Source: Ignavibacteriales bacterium UBA6490
Lineage (GTDB): Bacteria > Bacteroidota > Ignavibacteria > Ignavibacteriales > Ignavibacteriaceae
NCBI GenBank assembly: GCA_002435365.1
Contig: DJMM01000074.1
Location: forward strand, 1 to 14,784
Length of the DNA stretch: 14,784 bases
Direction: 5' to 3'
Shown here in pieces: positions 12,359 to 14,784 of the stretch (positions are counted from its first letter, which is position 1; every line of letters begins with the position of its first letter). The position numbers were made by a program, and so were the translations under genes. The notes below the pieces were generated by a model. That model made no database searches. It was not told where the DNA came from and saw only the letters and a program-made list of their open reading frames with translations.

Positions 12359-14784
12359 ATGAAAAAATTAGTTGCATTAAGTTTGATTATTTTTTTCTCC
12401 GCATTTTTATTTCCACAGAAAAACTCGGAGCCTGATTCACTTAAAAAAATTCCGATGTCAGGACTAAAATTCCGCAGCATCGGTCCGGCTGTTACAGGCG
12501 GACGTGTAATTGATATAGAAGTTAATCCAGGCAATCATAGAGAATATTTCGCGGCATCAGGCCACGGCTCCCTGTGGAAAACAACAAACAGCGGAACTAC
12601 ATTTGAACCGGTGTTCGATTCCAATCCATCCTATGCCATCGGGGCAGTTACCTATGACCCTTCCAATACCAATATTGTGTGGGTTGGGACCGGCGAAAAC
12701 CAGGGTCAGAGTAATGTTATTTATGGCGACGGTGTTTATAAAAGCGAGGACGGCGGGAAGTCATGGAAAAATATGGGACTAAACTCTTCTGAACAGATCG
12801 GTGAAATTGTTGTTGATCCTCAAAATTCGAACCTTGTGTATGTTGCTGCAATGGGCTCTCAGAGAAATCCCGGCGGCGACAGGGGTGTTTTTAAATCAAC
12901 GGACGGAGGAAAGACCTGGAATAATGTATTGAAGATAAGCCAGTATACCGGTTGCTACCAGGTCCATATGGATCCCAGATTCCCTAACTTATTGTATGCC
13001 ACAATGCATCAGCGAATGAGAAATTTATATACCGGTGTTTACGGAGGTACCGAAAGCGGTATTTACCGCTCGCTGGATAACGGTGAAACATGGGAAAAAT
13101 TAACTAACGGACTTCCTTCTGAAGATGTGGGCCGCATCGGTATGTCAATATCACCCGCGGATCCGGATTATATTTATGCAATTGTTGAAGCCACTGAAAA
13201 AGATAAGGGTGTTTACAAAAGTACTGACCGCGGTGCAAGCTGGACAAAGCAGAGCAATTATAATGCATCTGCTCCGTTTTATTACAATGAACTGCAGTGC
13301 GATACCAGGGACGTTAACCGTGTTTACTCAAATGATACGTTTATTCAGGTTTCAAACGATGGCGGAAAAACATGGCAGAACCTTGGTGACAATCTTAAAC
13401 ATGTAGATAATCATGCGCTGTGGATAGATCCCGCTGATAATAGACATATTATTGCAGGATGCGACGGCGGTGTGTATGAAACTTTTGATATGGCACAAAA
13501 CTGGGACTTCAAATCCAATATCCCAATCGCCGAAATCTATAAAGTTACTACCGACAATGCCGAACCCTTCTATAATGTATATATAGGAACACAGGATAAT
13601 AACAGCCTGGGCGGACCTTCAAGAACTATCAGCTCTGCCGGAATTCTGAACCAGGACTGGCTTTTTACAAATTCAGGTGATGGGTTTGAAACTCAGGTCG
13701 ACTGGAAAAACCCTAACATCGTTTATTCGCAGTCCCAGAACGGCGGCCTGGTTCGCTTTGATAAAAAAAGCGGCGAGAATCTTTTCATTAAGCCGTTCGA
13801 CTTTGCAGATACCGCATACCGGTTCGACTGGGATGCTGCCTTTATTATTTCCAGACATGATAACAAAAGACTTTACTTCGGCGGAAATAAAGTATTCCGA
13901 AGCGACGACCAGGGAAGCAGCTGGATTGAACTTAGCGGCGACCTTACCCGGGGATATCCTAAAAATTTTCAGAAACTTATGGGGCAAAGCTGGAGCATAG
14001 ATCAGCTTACGCGCATTGCTTCCATGGCACAGCTTTCAACTCTTGCTGAATCACCCCTGGATGAAAATGTTCTTTATGCCGGATCCGGCGACGGGCTTAT
14101 CCATTTTACAACTGACGGAGGTAAAAACTGGATTCGCTCAAATACCAAGGGTCTTCCCGAGTATACAAGGATTCATCATATAGTAGCTTCAAACTTCGAT
14201 AAAAAGACTGCCTATGCAGCCTGCCAGAATTTTATGGGCGGCGACTATAATCCTTACGTATATAAAACTACAAACGGCGGTGAAAGCTGGTTCCCAATAA
14301 ACGGAAATCTCCCTGTAAAAGGAAGTACATATTCGGTAGCGGAAGATCATGTTGATAAAAACCTTTTGTTCATAGGAACTCAGTTCGGTGTTTATTTTAC
14401 AAATAACGGAGGAGAAGAATGGATCCCTCTGAAAAACGGCATCCCCCCTGCCTGCGCAATGGATATTGATATTCAAAGAAGGGAAAATGACCTGGTGGTT
14501 TCCACATTCGGCAGAGGAGTATTCATACTTGATGATTATTCACCGCTTAGATATCTGTCGAAAGAAACACTAAAAAAGGAAGCGGAGATTTTCCCAGTAA
14601 AAGATGCAGAGATGTTCATTCGGTCAAATCCGTTCGGCTTCAGGGGAACCGCTTTCCAGGGAGCAAGTTTTTATTCAGCACCGAACCCGGAAGTTGGTGC
14701 AGTATTTACATACTACCTAAGGGATGAAATAAAAACACTAAAACAGAAAAGAAGAGATGAAGAGAAGGAAAAACAGAAAAAGGG
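12359..14784 (+). CDS. Secreted Asp-box/VPS10-type beta-propeller protein (partial, C-terminus beyond window)
   Basis: An open frame of 808 codons to the window edge with no stop. A signal peptide (residues 1-20, LVALSLIIFFSAFLFPQ) is followed by the family opening SGLKFRSIGPAVTGGRVIDI. Asp-box turns (S/T-x-D-x-G-x-x-W) recur at about residues 129 (SEDGGKSW), 180 (STDGGKTW), 238 (SLDNGETW), 288 (STDRGASW), 332 (SNDGGKTW), 515 (SDDQGSSW), 584 (TTDGGKNW), 637 (TTNGGESW) and 681 (TNNGGEEW). They mark blades of two propellers like those of sortilin/VPS10 and BNR sialidase-like proteins. The block GGVFILDD-like GRGVFILDDYSPLRYL closes the second propeller near 720. Members are about 1000 residues or more and are often labelled glycosyl hydrolase, but no catalytic residues can be named, so binding is as likely as catalysis. 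The last visible residues are highly charged and Lys/Glu-rich. The ATG lacks a Shine-Dalgarno site. The protein is probably exported to the periplasm or cell surface. Confidence 0.9.
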   Translation, partial: MKKLVALSLIIFFSAFLFPQKNSEPDSLKKIPMSGLKFRSIGPAVTGGRVIDIEVNPGNHREYFAASGHGSLWKTTNSGTTFEPVFDSNPSYAIGAVTYDPSNTNIVWVGTGENQGQSNVIYGDGVYKSEDGGKSWKNMGLNSSEQIGEIVVDPQNSNLVYVAAMGSQRNPGGDRGVFKSTDGGKTWNNVLKISQYTGCYQVHMDPRFPNLLYATMHQRMRNLYTGVYGGTESGIYRSLDNGETWEKLTNGLPSEDVGRIGMSISPADPDYIYAIVEATEKDKGVYKSTDRGASWTKQSNYNASAPFYYNELQCDTRDVNRVYSNDTFIQVSNDGGKTWQNLGDNLKHVDNHALWIDPADNRHIIAGCDGGVYETFDMAQNWDFKSNIPIAEIYKVTTDNAEPFYNVYIGTQDNNSLGGPSRTISSAGILNQDWLFTNSGDGFETQVDWKNPNIVYSQSQNGGLVRFDKKSGENLFIKPFDFADTAYRFDWDAAFIISRHDNKRLYFGGNKVFRSDDQGSSWIELSGDLTRGYPKNFQKLMGQSWSIDQLTRIASMAQLSTLAESPLDENVLYAGSGDGLIHFTTDGGKNWIRSNTKGLPEYTRIHHIVASNFDKKTAYAACQNFMGGDYNPYVYKTTNGGESWFPINGNLPVKGSTYSVAEDHVDKNLLFIGTQFGVYFTNNGGEEWIPLKNGIPPACAMDIDIQRRENDLVVSTFGRGVFILDDYSPLRYLSKETLKKEAEIFPVKDAEMFIRSNPFGFRGTAFQGASFYSAPNPEVGAVFTYYLRDEIKTLKQKRRDEEKEKQKK

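Noticed and set aside
13673..14000. ORFs on both strands inside the right-hand gene
   Set aside because: They are shadows. The continuous 808-codon plus-strand frame with a signal peptide and nine Asp-boxes explains the region.

Overview
The window most likely comes from a member of the Ignavibacteria or a nearby Bacteroidota/Chlorobiota-type bacterium. The main evidence is the secreted protein at 9870-11645, which ends in a type IX secretion (T9SS, Por) sorting domain with the YPNPFNP signature and a GSFKQTRKMVILK tail. Several first genes have AT-rich leaders without a Shine-Dalgarno site, which fits. Genes inside the two operons do carry good GGAGG-type sites.

Left half (1-8101, all minus strand): two adjacent operons. 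Operon A (8101 to 4214) looks like a membrane-lipid cassette: a DagK/YegS-type lipid kinase; a fusion of an integral-membrane ICMT/PEMT-like methyltransferase with a BtaA-like (DUF3419) 3-amino-3-carboxypropyl transferase; and a YghO-like GNAT protein. The gap between the first two is only 7-10 bp, and the last two genes overlap by 43 bp. BtaA makes the homoserine ether headgroup of betaine lipids on diacylglycerol. The usual partner, BtaB, is a soluble N-methyltransferase. Here a membrane methyltransferase is fused in its place, so this may be an alternative betaine-lipid (DGTS-like) synthase. This is the most interesting item in the window.

Operon B (4124 to beyond position 1) encodes a DapDC/ornithine-decarboxylase-fold PLP enzyme, a class II aldolase with an unassigned N-terminal domain of about 165 residues, an FtsX-type permease and its ABC ATPase (cut by the window edge). 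Stop and start codons overlap or nearly touch throughout. It reads as a small-molecule modification and export or lipid-handling cassette of unknown product. A 19-base box matching at 16 positions lies 54-55 nt upstream of the start codon of both operons, so they may be co-regulated.

Middle (8102-8817): a gene-free, repeat-rich region. It holds a GC hairpin, an array of GTCATAC heptamers spaced 10-11-10-11-10 bp (one helical turn each), a 12-bp inverted repeat with 30-nt spacing, a 16-bp tandem duplication, and a 270-bp composite element with three CCCTCTCGAGAGGG-type palindromes about 111 bp apart, flanked by 9-bp inverted ends.

Right half (8818-14784): standalone genes. These are a YedA-like EamA exporter (+); a secreted beta-helix protein with T9SS sorting domain (-), ending in an intrinsic terminator; a small four-helix HsmA/TIGR03987-like membrane protein (+); and the first 808 codons of a large secreted Asp-box/VPS10-type beta-propeller protein (+) that runs off the right edge.
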